A DNA stretch of 64,000 nucleotides from Portunus trituberculatus (lineage: Eukaryota > Arthropoda > Malacostraca > Decapoda > Portunidae): assembly GCF_017591435.1 (NCBI RefSeq), contig NC_059294.1:6717501-6781500 (forward strand), in the 5' to 3' direction. The position numbers and the translations under genes were made by a program. Positions 23,416 through 39,169 of the stretch are shown here, piece by piece. Each line of letters starts with the position of its first letter. Position 1 is the first letter of the stretch. The notes below the pieces were generated by a model. The model had not been told where the DNA came from, searched no databases, and was given only the letters and a program-made list of their open reading frames with translations.

Positions 23416-23418
<3 letters not shown>
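22870..23418. other. Unique noncoding DNA
   Basis: No gene recognised. At 22940-22990 the minus strand has a CAG-like acceptor, a short open stretch and a GTGAGT donor, but the implied exon (about 45 nt) is too short to support. Confidence 0.35.

Positions 23419-23491
<73 letters not shown>
23419..23491. repeat. (TA)n microsatellite
   Basis: About 73 bp of uninterrupted TA, ending 8 bp before the R100 repeat. Confidence 0.97.
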
Positions 23492-23495
<4 letters not shown>

Positions 23496-23499
23496 CTTT

Positions 23500-23602
23500 G
23501 GCTAACACTTTCGGATCCGTAAGGGAATTGGCAACTAACTGGGCATTTTTTCATCTTTTTGTTGCCCTTGATCAGTTCTCTCCTCTTACATAAAAAAAAA
23601 AA
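23500..23602 (+). repeat. Interspersed repeat R100, copy 2
   Basis: Second copy of the repeat at 13779-13885, ending in a run of about 11 A. Both copies lie downstream of a (TA) array. This one almost touches it and the other is about 107 bp away. Confidence 0.65.
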
Positions 23603-24881
23603 TGTTCATGCTTAAATTTGAAGTCTTTCTGATGGAAGTTCATCTTCCGTCCCCTTTCCCTCCATACTGCGCATCCCGGATATCAAATGAACAACGAGGC
23701 CCGGGTCATGGAGAAAGGCGAGAATACAGGAACAAGCGGGGGTCATAAAAACAGCGACGAACAACTGCTTGCTAAGTGATGATACACGCGCGCCGGTCAC
23801 GTCACTCACTCTGCCTTGGCGAAGAAAAAAATCATGATTGGTTAATTATTTCAAGGCGCCAGAACAAGAGGTCCTATTGATAAGGAATGTATAAAAAAAT
23901 GTATAATAAATTAAAGCAAAAAGACTCGTGGAAGCCAAGATGAGATGAGAAAAACACCATGAAAGGAATTTGATGTTCAAATAGAATTGTATTTAAAAGT
24001 CAGGAGAAATGAGGTCGTCAGTTCAGCTCTTGAGGCGATACAAGGACTGAGAACTCCAGGTCGTCCTCAAGAAATGCTTTGGACTTTCATGAGGATTACT
24101 TTGCAAGACAAAAGAGACGATTAGTTAGCTTCTCAAGGTGTCTCTGCTTTCAATGCTAATTCAAAATATCTTTTATGACCAGAATCATGAAACCACACTT
24201 GAAAACTCAAAACACCTTCACCAAATTATAATAAGAACCATGAAACCACACTTACACTTACTCAGTTACGGGATCAATGTCTGCCTAGTCCCATGGGGGA
24301 TAATTATCTCACAAAGGCAAACACTATTCAGAGAGAAGGTCAAACAAATACACAGCAAAACAAACGAGGGAGTGGTATACAAATCCCTCATGGCCTGAGT
24401 GTGAACCTTTAAGCTTTTTGTGTTGTCATATGCACCGCTCGGGAATCAGGACGGGGGAGGGGTAAGGAAAGAGAAAGGGGAGGTTTAGTGTTCCTTTTGT
24501 AGTTTTGTCACTGGATTAACCCCCAGAGGCCTGCAGTTTCTCCTGACTCAAAGCCTCGCAGCATCAGAGAAGAGAAGAGCATCATAAAGTATTCAGTGCG
24601 TGATGAAAAATGAAGCCTTGAAAGAAATTTATTCACGAATTCATGTTTATTCTGTTTATTCTGGCTTCTGATGGAGGTTAAGACAGCAGGCAAGATGGAG
24701 GAGGTGACTGCGGCGGCGGGATGGTGAGTATATGCCCCGCACCACACAAACCATTGCGAGGGACGGTCGTGGTGTCTTTCAAGGAGCAAAGGTGAAACAG
24801 TGTCTTTTGTGTATTTGGGTCGAATAGTTGAAGTTTTTTTTATAAGTTGACACTAAATAAGAGGCAAATGTAAAAGAAAAG
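23603..24881. other. Unique noncoding DNA
   Basis: No gene recognised. At 24671-24723 an ATG-initiated stretch of 17 codons ends at a good donor (GTGAGT). I do not consider this enough to call an exon. Confidence 0.35.
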
Positions 24882-24906
24882 TACAACAACAACAACAACA
24901 ACGACG

Positions 24907-24976
<70 letters not shown>
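24882..24976. repeat. (CAA)n microsatellite
   Basis: About 95 bp of CAA with a short ACGACGAC interruption. Confidence 0.95.
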
Positions 24977-25071
24977 CGTACTCTTGCTGCCAGTACTTCG
25001 AGAAAAAAAAATAGTAGAACATGAGGGAAGTCTGACGGTGCGTGTTGTCATTAAGGAGCCGATTATGTAGT

Positions 25072-27772
<2,701 letters not shown>

Positions 27773-28407
27773 AAAGGTGAGGTCATTCTGCAAATCTAGT
27801 ATAAAAGTTTACTGTTTCCCTTCATTTCTCTTTTAATGTAGTGTGTGTCTGTTTATTGGACGCCCTTCTGTGGATGTCAGCACCAGTACCGACACCCTCA
27901 TCACCAACACTACCACCAACAACACCAGCAATACCAGCAGTAGCAGCATCGCACGACCACCAGCACGGAGACAACCTTGAACATCACACGCCACACCTGT
28001 GTCAGATCCACGTCGCGTTGACAAGTTGATTTCATGAGTATTGATAATTAACGGACGCTTCATATCCTCTGATGAGTTAATTATATTCATGTGAATGGCC
28101 CAGACTAGTCCGTTAAAAGAAAAAAAAAACTGAACATTGATAAGCGGGCACAAAATTAACTGACCTTGTAAGTGAACGTGTACACAGGATGATGTAAGTT
28201 GCAAACGCGTTTATTCTGGCGGTGAAGTAAGAAACTCTTACTGCATCGCCGGTGGAAGCTGAGGTGTCACTCCACATTGAATTAACCGAGCTGAGGAGGC
28301 GCCTGCAACCCTGCAAGACTGACAACTTAAATTCAACGAGGCGCACACCAAAAGCAACCAGATGCAGTGAAAGAAATGCAAAATACATTCCCAAGTCTCC
28401 ACGGAGC

Positions 28408-28473
28408 AAAAATGAGTTAGAATCAGTTGTGCGCCGCATTCAGGTCGCGCACAATTGATTCTAACCCATTTTT
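28408..28473 (+). ncRNA. Candidate pre-miRNA-like hairpin (66 nt)
   Basis: Two 27-nt arms (28408-28434 and 28447-28473) pair with 25 Watson-Crick pairs, one G-U and one mismatch, around a 12-nt loop (CGCATTCAGGTC). The size matches an animal microRNA precursor, and the surrounding DNA is not a simple repeat. What it does is unknown. A recent fold-back duplication would give the same picture. The strand is arbitrary because both transcripts would fold. I recognise no known miRNA seed family. Confidence 0.35.
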
Positions 28474-28590
28474 AAGGCTGAAAGGAAGACCTGTTCTTAG
28501 TGAAAGCGTGCAAACCAAGGGGAAAGCTGAATAGGTCATGTTTATATCATGTTATATGGATCCGTGACCTTGAGACCAGACGAATGTCAG

Positions 28591-28708
28591 GTAGAGAAAG
28601 AGGAGAAGAAGGAGGAGGAAGAGGAGGAGGAGGAGGAGGAGGAGGAGGAGGAGGAGGAGGAGGAGGAGGAGGAGGAGGAGGAGGAGGAGGAGGAGGAGGA
28701 GAAAAGAA
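28591..28708. repeat. (GGA)n microsatellite and purine tract
   Basis: About 90 bp of pure GGA within a slightly longer purine tract. Confidence 0.96.
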
Positions 28709-28886
28709 TGAGGATGTTCAAGTCTACCGGTACGACTCAAGTTTTATTGATATTCAGTACGCGAAGCAGGATTGTCGGCGCTGACTGGTGAACTAATATG
28801 CTATTAAAATGACGAAAGTTAAATATAAAGCTCTAAAAACTGGTGACCGGGAGAAACCAAAAAGACAAGTAAGGAGGCGTTGAGAC

Positions 28887-29015
<129 letters not shown>

Positions 29016-29541
29016 CCGAGACAACAGCATCACCGCAAGAGTGGCTACAACAGTACTAGCATATCACTCATACAATATATAGAAGCGTTAAAGCATACCC
29101 AGGCTGCCGGTGATCCCAACAACACTGAAGACCTCGTCTCGCCATGTTTTATTTCCCCGCTCAGCTACACACCATGATGACTTTTCCGCGCCGCTCTCAC
29201 TGCGATCAAGTACTCCGGGTTCTGAGGACTTTTCCCTGAAAACGACCCGGAGAATGGAGCGCCACCGGAAAGGAGGTGACAGCGACTTGAAGTTACATTC
29301 AAAAGCGCCAACCTACTTCCTCCATCCCTCACATGTGCATGCGACCGGTGTTTCAGGCGCCTCTTCCCTCCCCTGTGTTATGAGGACACGCACACGCCCT
29401 CCACAGGAACACATTGGGGCATAACAAGTCTAGATCCACTTTGCTCTTTCATAAACGCTCTTGAAACATCTTCCTCGGTGTGTGTTCATAAAGTATGTTT
29501 ATGTGGGACGCTACGGTACCTTTGGTGAGTAAAATCTGTTC

Positions 29542-29742
29542 TGTGTGGTGCTGGACAAGTGCAGGTTTGGCAGTTAAAATATGACCTGTGTGGTGCTGAA
29601 CGGGTGCAAGTTTGGCTGTTAAAATATGTCTTGTATATGGTGCTGGACAGGTGAAGGTTTGGCAGCTGAAATATGCCCTGTGTGGTGCTGGACAGGTGTA
29701 GGTTTGGTGGCTAGAATTTGCCTTGTGTGGTGCTGGACAGGT
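29542..29742. repeat. Minisatellite, 45-bp unit, 4.4 copies
   Basis: Units start with TGTGTGGTGCTGG or close variants at 29542, 29587, 29632, 29679 and 29724. Each continues ACAGGTG, AGGTTTGGC and TTAAAATATG-like. The last partial unit ends in GGACAG followed by GTAAGC, a good 5' splice-site match, but no supported exon precedes it. Confidence 0.85.
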
Positions 29743-31299
29743 AAGCAGTTGTACTAGTGAGTGACGCTATCATGACTCAAGGCCAAGTACTATTAAGCGA
29801 TGCATGTTGAAGCTGTACATAAACTATTCGGTATATCTAAGAATGACTATTTAAGAAACGTAGTCTAACACTCACCTCTTTCATGACACCACCAGCCCCA
29901 GCCATTATCAATAGACTCGCGTGTGAATTCCTCAGTCCTTCCGTGTCATTCCCGTGGCTCTAAACAGTTACCTTCTATTCCTCGGAGGCCTCAAACAATA
30001 GGCGTAACAAGGCCCTCCGCGCCCACAAAGCAGCCACTCACCGCCACCAAGACACGCATCATTCAGCCCTTGTCCCAACCATAACCTCATAACGACCGCC
30101 ACTAAGGACTAGCGGCCCACGGCGACACACTCATGAATACGGATAGCTCTTCCCGCCGCCGCCTCACGCCACCCACTTTCGGCCTGCGACGTCTCTCAAA
30201 CATTTACATTTCTCGCGACGACAGTTCTTCCCTGATCGTGAGCTGCATGCATCACCGCGCCATAACTTAGTTTGTAATCTCCGTACGAAAGTCTCCCATA
30301 AACGTTTTTTGACGGTGTATAAAAGGAAGACGCCGTAAAACACAACTAAAACGAGCCGTGTTGGATTTAGAGCCTAAAATGTCATCATAAACCAGTGGAT
30401 ACGAGAGGGCGAATATTCGAGGAGTTTATACGCTGTCTGAAACCAACGATACGGAAGTGAGTCAGCAAGCATGTCTCCCGCTTACTTGTAATAACAACGA
30501 AAAACAATACAACGAAACTTTTTCCATAACAAATCGCGTAAGTTTCGAAGCTATAGCCTCTTTACGAAACAATGAACTGGAATATTCTCAGCTGCCTTAA
30601 AAGTAGGACAGCTCCATAACATTACAAGAAACAACAATGACATTACTCAGCTCTAACAATCTTATGAAACAAATTCTAGCATCATTCTTAGCCTCATTAT
30701 AGTGTAGTCACTGTAGTCTACACTCATAGTAAAGGAAAAACTAGTAGTAGTAATGGTAGAACTAATAAGTGAAACAGAACAAATAGATGATAATGAGAGG
30801 AAATAAAACTGGAAGAGCTGATGGAAAAGCTAGAAATATTAACAACAGTAATAAAAAAACCCAGAAAAATAAAAAGTAAAAATGTGAAATGATAACTCAA
30901 AATAGCAACATAATATTTCCTGCATACATCATCAGTGCGTTAGGAAAGAAGCTCAGTCCATCACAACTCAACGTGACAGCCAACGGAGAGGACGAAGCTT
31001 AACTAGTAATCCTTAATGAACCTAAACCTACTTACATACTTAATCTCCTTACCCTAACATATCCTGGTACATTTGTAATACGCTAAGCAAAATTACATCG
31101 TTTTCCCATGACCAGCTTTCTCACATTTAAAAACACATAAATTAAAAGACACCCAAGAACACCTGACAGTAACGTGACAAGATGGCGCGGTGGTGATCCA
31201 GGTGTTGTAAGCCAAACTATCACGTCGTCCACCGCCACACAACAATTTACCTTCAGCTTCCCCGTTTTGAGCTGAGTTAAAAAGCTCTCTTTCAAGAAA
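29743..31299. other. Unique noncoding DNA, partly G+C-rich
   Basis: The 29930-30300 part is G+C- and CpG-richer than its surroundings. A TATA-like box follows at 30318. No protein-coding exon is supported. The 30480-31080 part is AT-rich. Confidence 0.35.
30318..30326 (+). promoter_or_regulatory. TATA-box-like sequence
   Basis: TATAAAAGG in a locally G+C-richer context. No gene is supported downstream within 1 kb, so this could be chance. Confidence 0.2.
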
Positions 31300-31332
31300 T
31301 TCAGGTTTAGGAAAGAAATGGGAAGGAACTGA

Positions 31333-31520
31333 TTCCCTAAGAGAGTGGTTCATGAATGTAACGAACTCAGTAATCATGTTAGTACTGAGTCAATAGGGAG
31401 TATTAAAAAAAGTTTAGATAAATTTATGGATGCAGGTGATAGATGGAATTAAGTAGCTTTGCTCATACAGGGACTGGCCACGTGTATGTCTGACAGCCTC
31501 TTGTAGCTTCCCTCGTTCTC
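31333..31520 (+). mobile_element. LINE 3'-end fragment, CR1/L2-like
   Basis: A 39-codon open stretch (31333-31449, stop TAA at 31450) reads RVVHECNELSNHV and SIGSIKKSLDKFMD. This is the usual C-terminal end of CR1/L2-type reverse transcriptase proteins (compare WNGLP and FKIRLDKYF in the element at 15313-17074). A 3' UTR of about 70 bp ends in a T-rich CTTTTGTTCTTATTTAG tail. The upstream limit is unclear. The diverged, very short copy is a dead fragment. Confidence 0.6.
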
Positions 31521-31578
31521 TTTTGTTCTTATTTAGGGTAGTTTGAGCTTTCTTTCGTCCAGCCAGTCTGTGAGTCGC

Positions 31579-31611
31579 TGGTGGTGGTGGTGGTGGTGGT
31601 GGTGGTGGTGA
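31579..31611. repeat. (GGT)n microsatellite
   Basis: About 33 bp of GGT. Confidence 0.93.
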
Positions 31612-31696
31612 GCCTGGAGAGTCGCTAGTCTTGCATGTGTGTCGGTGTGTCTCTGTCTGTCTTCATGGTTGTCGGTCGTTTTTCAGTGTTTCCTTC

Positions 31697-31718
31697 TTTT
31701 TTTTTTTTTTTTTTTTTT
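31697..31718. repeat. Poly(T) run
   Basis: About 22 consecutive T. It could be the A tail of a minus-strand retroposon, but no body was recognised. Confidence 0.85.
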
Positions 31719-31752
31719 CTGGTATGGTCTATCTTTATTTTTACGTTTGTTC

Positions 31753-33538
<1,786 letters not shown>

Positions 33539-33572
<34 letters not shown>
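33539..33572. repeat. (TC)n microsatellite
   Basis: About 34 bp of TC. Confidence 0.93.
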
Positions 33573-33575
<3 letters not shown>

Positions 33576-35109
33576 GAAGTGAATTACCTCAAGTTTATCA
33601 TTTTTCACAAGCTGCAAGGGGAAGGTCAGTGCAGCGCCCGATAAAAGACAGAGCGATCCAATAAATCCTCACCGCACTGCAAGAGGATTAAAAAAAAAAA
33701 GTATTGGCAGGGAAGGCTGGTTTTGGCAGGGAGTCAACTCATTAGGTGAAGGCATGACATCTGCCTTTGTCATGCGCGGCCAAAACTGATTAATTTTTGT
33801 ATGTGAGTTGTTAGTAACTCTCCCAATAAAGCAGAAAATGTAAAGTTTGTTCATTAAATTAATCGGTATATAATTACGTACGTAGATAATTGCATTCCAT
33901 CGCGCTGCGGGAAGCGTCGATGAATTCAGAAGGTTGCGACACACTTTTTTGTTTATCACTAATGTACCGAATGAATAACTGATTTGCCTTCCGTGTATTT
34001 TTTGTTCATTAATTCATAATAATCCTCGTTATGAGAAAATGATGACTTGCGATTAACTTGATGCATCTATAAATATTGCACTTAAAATATCAGAAGCTTC
34101 CTCATCAAACTTATTTATTCGGCAGCGGCATTCGGCGGAAAGAGAAATAAAAGGCAACACTGAATGCATTCGGAAATGGCCAGTGCAGGAGTTTCCTGAT
34201 CTGGCCGCTAATGATGCTCGGCCCACGACTGCTGACTGCGGCGCTGCTGCAGGAAGAGACCAGCGGAGGTCAGCAGCGTGGGAGGCGAGGCAAACATTTC
34301 CAGACGCACTTGATCACGACTTCGGAAAAACTGGATCTTTTTTTACGAAAATAAATACATGGGAAAGGCAACGAGGGAATGGCAATTCGAGCGCTGCTGG
34401 AACGCGCTGCAAAGAAGCGCAGCTGTGTGAATGGTCCCTGGCTTACGAATGGCTTAATCTTTCTCCCTTCTAGACTTCATTTAGACTTTGAATACTCACG
34501 TTGTTGTGTTTAATGATTCGAAATGCTTGAATTCTTTTAACAAATAAAAATCACAACTAATATCAGCCAATAAAAGCGTCATCCATAATATTTATACGAT
34601 GTAAGTCTTTGGAGGAATTATGGAGAGAATATTAGGTAGACATTATCCCCTTCCACTCAATCTGCGACAAAGGATCACACCTACAAGTTTCTCAATGAGT
34701 GCAGCAATTTCCTACACAACAAGACTCCTCTCGTGTGTGCCTTATGGGATATTCAACGCGCTCATCTACCAGGAACACACAGGAAACAAACACCTGCACA
34801 CATAGTACATGCGTTATCCTCGGCGCAGCGCGTATAGTTTTATGCAGCTCGCCGGATAAGCTTAGTTAATCCGCATTAATTGAATAACTTTAGCAAAAGG
34901 TATATAATTATAAAGCAGCGTTTTAAAGCAGAACTCCATGATACGCTGAGGGTCTACCTGAAACAAACACTCACAGGTGACGGCTTGTTTATAGCACGCT
35001 GGGCTTTTCATGCATGCATTTGCTTTCTGTTCATAACATAGAAAAACACGAAAACCCGACATGAAAGGCATTCCTAATGTTCTACTTTCCACTATGTGCG
35101 TGAGTGCGT

Positions 35110-35111
<2 letters not shown>
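33573..35111. other. Unique noncoding DNA
   Basis: No gene or repeat recognised. 33780-33950 has several ATTA-type homeodomain-like sequences, which are not diagnostic. Confidence 0.35.

Positions 35112-35193
<82 letters not shown>
35112..35193. repeat. (GT)n microsatellite, left of a 96-bp insert
   Basis: About 82 bp of GT. A second GT array in the same sense follows after 96 bp of unique sequence. Confidence 0.96.
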
Positions 35194-35195
<2 letters not shown>

Positions 35196-35287
35196 ACCTC
35201 ATTTTATATATCAAGTTGTAGTAGATGGAATATGGGCTGCCCTTGTGGTCCTTTCTCTGTCTCTACATTAATTCGGATTCTCCAATG

Positions 35288-36004
<717 letters not shown>

Positions 36005-36370
36005 AATGTATAATCAGCACTCAGTTCCCAACAGCGGCAACGTTACCAAGAGAGCAATAATAATAAAAACGTAAAGGAACAATAGAAGAAGAATATTGAA
36101 ATGCAACGCACACCAAGACACGATCACTGGATGACTTAATGCTCTTATGAAATTACTAAGAAGCGAGGGAGGAAAAAAAATCAGATATCCAACATTTTTG
36201 TCACTCCACGTGAATAAGTAATGGATAAGTGTGTAGGCTGAATGCATTATTTCATTAAATACTTCCAGGCCATAAGCAGATGTGTGTGCAAATCCCAGCC
36301 ACTCGTTATCTCTGGTTCTAGCTTTTACATTTTGGTGGTAATTCGTGAAAATGCAGGAAATGAAAGTCTT

Positions 36371-36371
<1 letters not shown>

Positions 36372-36411
<40 letters not shown>

Positions 36412-36418
36412 GATGTTG
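36372..36418. repeat. (TTG)n microsatellite
   Basis: About 45 bp of TTG. Confidence 0.93.
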
Positions 36419-36474
36419 CTGCTGGTGGTGCTATTATAACCATCCTTATTATTTGTATTATAATGGACGATGAA

Positions 36475-36487
36475 GTAGTAGTAGTAA

Positions 36488-36579
<92 letters not shown>

Positions 36580-36596
36580 ATAGTAGTAGTAGTACA
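36475..36596. repeat. (AGT)n microsatellite
   Basis: About 120 bp of AGT with two AAT or GAT variants. Degenerate AGT and purine-rich GAA/GGA sequence continues to about 36800. Confidence 0.95.
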
Positions 36597-36961
36597 AGCA
36601 GTAGTAAAATCAGAAAAAAGAGTAGTAGCAGTAATAATTGTATTTGTAGCGCTCATAGTTATAGAAGGAAGGAGAAACCACGCTAATAACAGTAACAGGA
36701 AGAAGGAGCAGAATGAAGAGGAGGAGAAAAGAAGATTGAAGGAAGAAGAAGTAATAGAAGAAGAGGAGGAGAAGGAGGAGGAAGAGGAAGAAAGCAAAGG
36801 AGGAGCAGTAGTATCAACACACACAAGCATGCCATCGGGGACTCACTAGCCGCTGACCTTCACTCATTTTTCCCAACGAGACAAGACAATCGATGCGGAC
36901 ATGAACACATAACGTTACTAGTGTCTGGAGGAGGTGGAACATGTCAGCTGGCTTTCTATCT

Positions 36962-37008
36962 TCCTCCTCCTCCTCCTCCTCCTCCTCCTCCTCCTCCTCC
37001 TCCTCCTC
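36962..37008. repeat. (TCC)n array at 5' junction of LINE-1 3'-UTR copy 2
   Basis: About 47 bp of TCC that abuts the truncated start of the element copy at 37009. Confidence 0.94.
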
Positions 37009-37018
37009 ACCCACCATA

Positions 37019-37607
37019 CATGACACAGATAGCCCGGAGTGAACGGTCACTACTTATACTCTCGATCTGTGAAGGGCTGTGGATAGTCAAGAGCCCTGAC
37101 AGTAGGTGACCATCATCGGGATTTAAGGTACCAGGGGTCACCGCTGCAGGGGGTAACCATACAGTGTGCGGCGCCCTTTAAAGGGAAGTGCACTTTTACA
37201 GTGGTTGTACGGAGCTGGGGCCTGATTGACTGCTGCCTCTCTTGAAAGCGCCAGGCAAGGCTGCCGCACCACCTTTTTGACTCCACACTGTGTTTACATA
37301 CATACTACACTACACTGCATACACGCACAGATAGCCCAGAGTGAACGGTCACTACTACTACTCGACCTGTGACGGGCTGTGTTTGAGAGGGCCTTGTCAA
37401 CCATTGATCATCATCGGGAACTAAGTACCAGGGATCAATGTTGCAAGGGGTTATCAGCGTACGGAGTCCCTACAGGGAAAGTATGCTATCTCAGTGGATT
37501 GAACGGAGCTGGGGCCTGATTGACTGCTGCCTCCCTAGAAAGCGCCAGGCAAGGCTGCCGCACCACCCATTCGACATACACACTGTGCATCCACGTACAC
37601 AATGCAC
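37019..37607 (+). repeat. Tandem 294-bp units in LINE-1 3' UTR, copy 2
   Basis: Two units, with landmark GCACCACC at 37266 and 37560. The first unit resembles the first unit of the other copy (shared GTAACCAT and GTGTGCGGCGCCC). The second resembles the other second unit (shared AGGGATCAATGTTGCA and CTCAGTGGA). The duplication therefore predates both insertions. Confidence 0.88.
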
Positions 37608-37752
37608 ACACCACATGACATTCACCAAGCGTTAACACTTTCCCCCACAAACACAAGTAGTCAGACGTAGATTACACATTTCCTTTTCACTCTCTACTAA
37701 AATTCCATGTGATTTTTTAATATCACATGGTTTCGCCTTTTTTTTTTTCCTG

Positions 37753-37766
37753 CCAGCCTCGGCTGG
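37753..37766 (+). promoter_or_regulatory. Tetraloop hairpin in LINE-1 3' UTR, copy 2
   Basis: CCAGC-CTCG-GCTGG. It is the counterpart of the UUCG hairpin in copy 1, with the stem preserved. Confidence 0.55.
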
Positions 37767-37842
37767 AGGGAAGGGCGAGTGGGGAGGAGCCTTCTGCTTT
37801 GCTGTCCTGTCTCTACCACTGGTAGTTAGTAGATAGTTTTCA

Positions 37843-37882
37843 CAAACAGCCTAGTAAGGACCTAAGGGTCTGTTGCTGTTTG
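37843..37882 (+). promoter_or_regulatory. 3'-terminal stem-loop of LINE-1 3' UTR, copy 2
   Basis: Outer stem CAAACAG/CTGTTTG encloses an inner stem GACC/GGTC with loop TAAG. The outer stem differs from copy 1 (CAAGCA/TGCTTG) by a paired G-C to A-T change. Confidence 0.65.
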
Positions 37883-37910
37883 TCTTCCTTTGTATTCCTT
37901 TGTATTGTAT

Positions 37911-37942
37911 TCCTCCTCCTCCTCCTCCTCTTCCTCTTCCTT
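37911..37942. repeat. (TCC)n array at 3' end of LINE-1 copy 2
   Basis: About 20 bp of pure TCC followed by degenerate CTTCC. Confidence 0.9.
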
Positions 37943-38181
37943 CTCGTTTCAGTGAAAATTTTATCGAACATGCCTCCCTCATACGCCGGATCTCGTACTG
38001 TTTGGTGCTCGCAACTCAATAAATGGTATTCTTTGCAGCCAGACGTGTTCGCTTCCTGGCAGTGACTCGTGAGCTGGCCAAATACGGTGTGATATTTAGG
38101 GAAAGGTCACGGCGCGGCATAGACGGACAAAAGACTAGCAGCGGTGAGAGAAGAAATAGTTGTGTCTGGGAGTTTTATTTG

Positions 38182-38330
<149 letters not shown>

Positions 38331-38659
38331 CTGCTTCTTTTTTTCTGCGTCTCGATATAAACCTTGACTTTTGCAGACTAAACTGTGACTGATCGATGTT
38401 GATGAAAAGTCTTTAAGTGTTTTTTTTTTTTATTTTTGTTATTGTTTAGTGATCGTCTTAATCTGCTGTAGCGTTGTCATATCATTGGTCAGTAGCTGTT
38501 TCCTGGATTGGTGTCTCGCTGTTACAATGATTCTCTCTCCTGTGTCTTTGGATATTCGTGAAGAGATGTTGACGATGGTGATGATAATGTCGATGGTGAT
38601 GAGTGTGATAAGAATTCCAGTTTAATAAGAGATCCAAGTAAAAGTTATAAATATAGTGA

Positions 38660-38900
38660 TACTGAAGAAGAAGAAGAAGAAGAAAAAAAAGAAGAAGAAA
38701 AAGATGAACAACAACAACAACAACAACAAGGAAAAGAACAAGAAACAAAAAGAAGAACAAGAAGAACAAGAGCAAGAACAAGAACAAGAAAAACAAGAGC
38801 AAGAAGAAGAAGAAGAAGAAGAAGAAGAAGAAGAAAAAAGAAGAAGAAGAAGAAGAAGAAGAAGAAGAAGAAGAAGAAGAAGAAGAAGAAGAAAAACAGA
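38660..38900. repeat. (GAA)/(CAA) triplet tract
   Basis: About 240 bp of AAG, CAA and GAACAA units. The last 90 bp are nearly pure GAA. The plus strand is almost all purine. Confidence 0.95.
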
Positions 38901-39011
38901 CAAGCAAGGAGTGTCTGCAATATTCAGGAATAAAACCTTCTGTGTTTCTCCTGAGGGTGGATGCATCTTTTTCTCCTCTTTCTCTTTCTTCTTCTCTCTT
39001 CTTGCATAGTG

Positions 39012-39060
39012 TCCTCCTCCTCCTCCTCCTCCTCCTCCTCCTCCTCCTCCTCCTCTTCTT
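39012..39060. repeat. (TCC)n microsatellite
   Basis: About 47 bp of TCC, followed by a pyrimidine-rich tract to about 39170. Confidence 0.93.
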
Positions 39061-39169
39061 CCTGTTCCTCCTTCTCTTGTAACCTTTCCCCTGAGGATTC
39101 TCCAACCCTATCCTTTTCTTCCTATTCTTCCGCCCTTCCTCTTCCTCTTCCATGCCTTCATTCCCCACC

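Larger units (their letters stand above)
37009..37913 (+). mobile_element. LINE-1 family copy 2: 3' UTR only, 5'-truncated
   Basis: About 905 bp matching the reverse complement of 14350-15250 end to end: both 295-bp units, the TTCCATGTG block, the tetraloop hairpin, the CCTTCTGCTTTGCTGTCCTG block, the terminal stem-loop and TTTGTATTCC repeats. No coding sequence is left. Homology starts within a few bases of the (TCC) array at 36962-37008 and stops at the (TCC) array from 37911. It is either a dead-on-arrival LINE copy or a nonautonomous derivative. Divergence from the first copy is clear, so the two insertions are not a recent segmental duplication. Confidence 0.85.

Noticed and set aside
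24671..24723. ATG-initiated 17-codon stretch ending at GTGAGT (plus strand)
   Set aside because: Too short, and donor-like sequences are expected by chance at this density. No acceptor partner or conserved peptide was found.
29882..29915. Minus-strand MAGAGGVMKE followed by GTGAGT
   Set aside because: Ten codons and one donor are not enough evidence. It lies in a G+C-rich patch where such sequences are common.
36475..36830. Long valine or threonine/isoleucine open frames
   Set aside because: They are translations of the (AGT)n array.
38482..39168. 228-codon minus-strand open frame
   Set aside because: It is a translation of the GAA/TCC triplet tracts.
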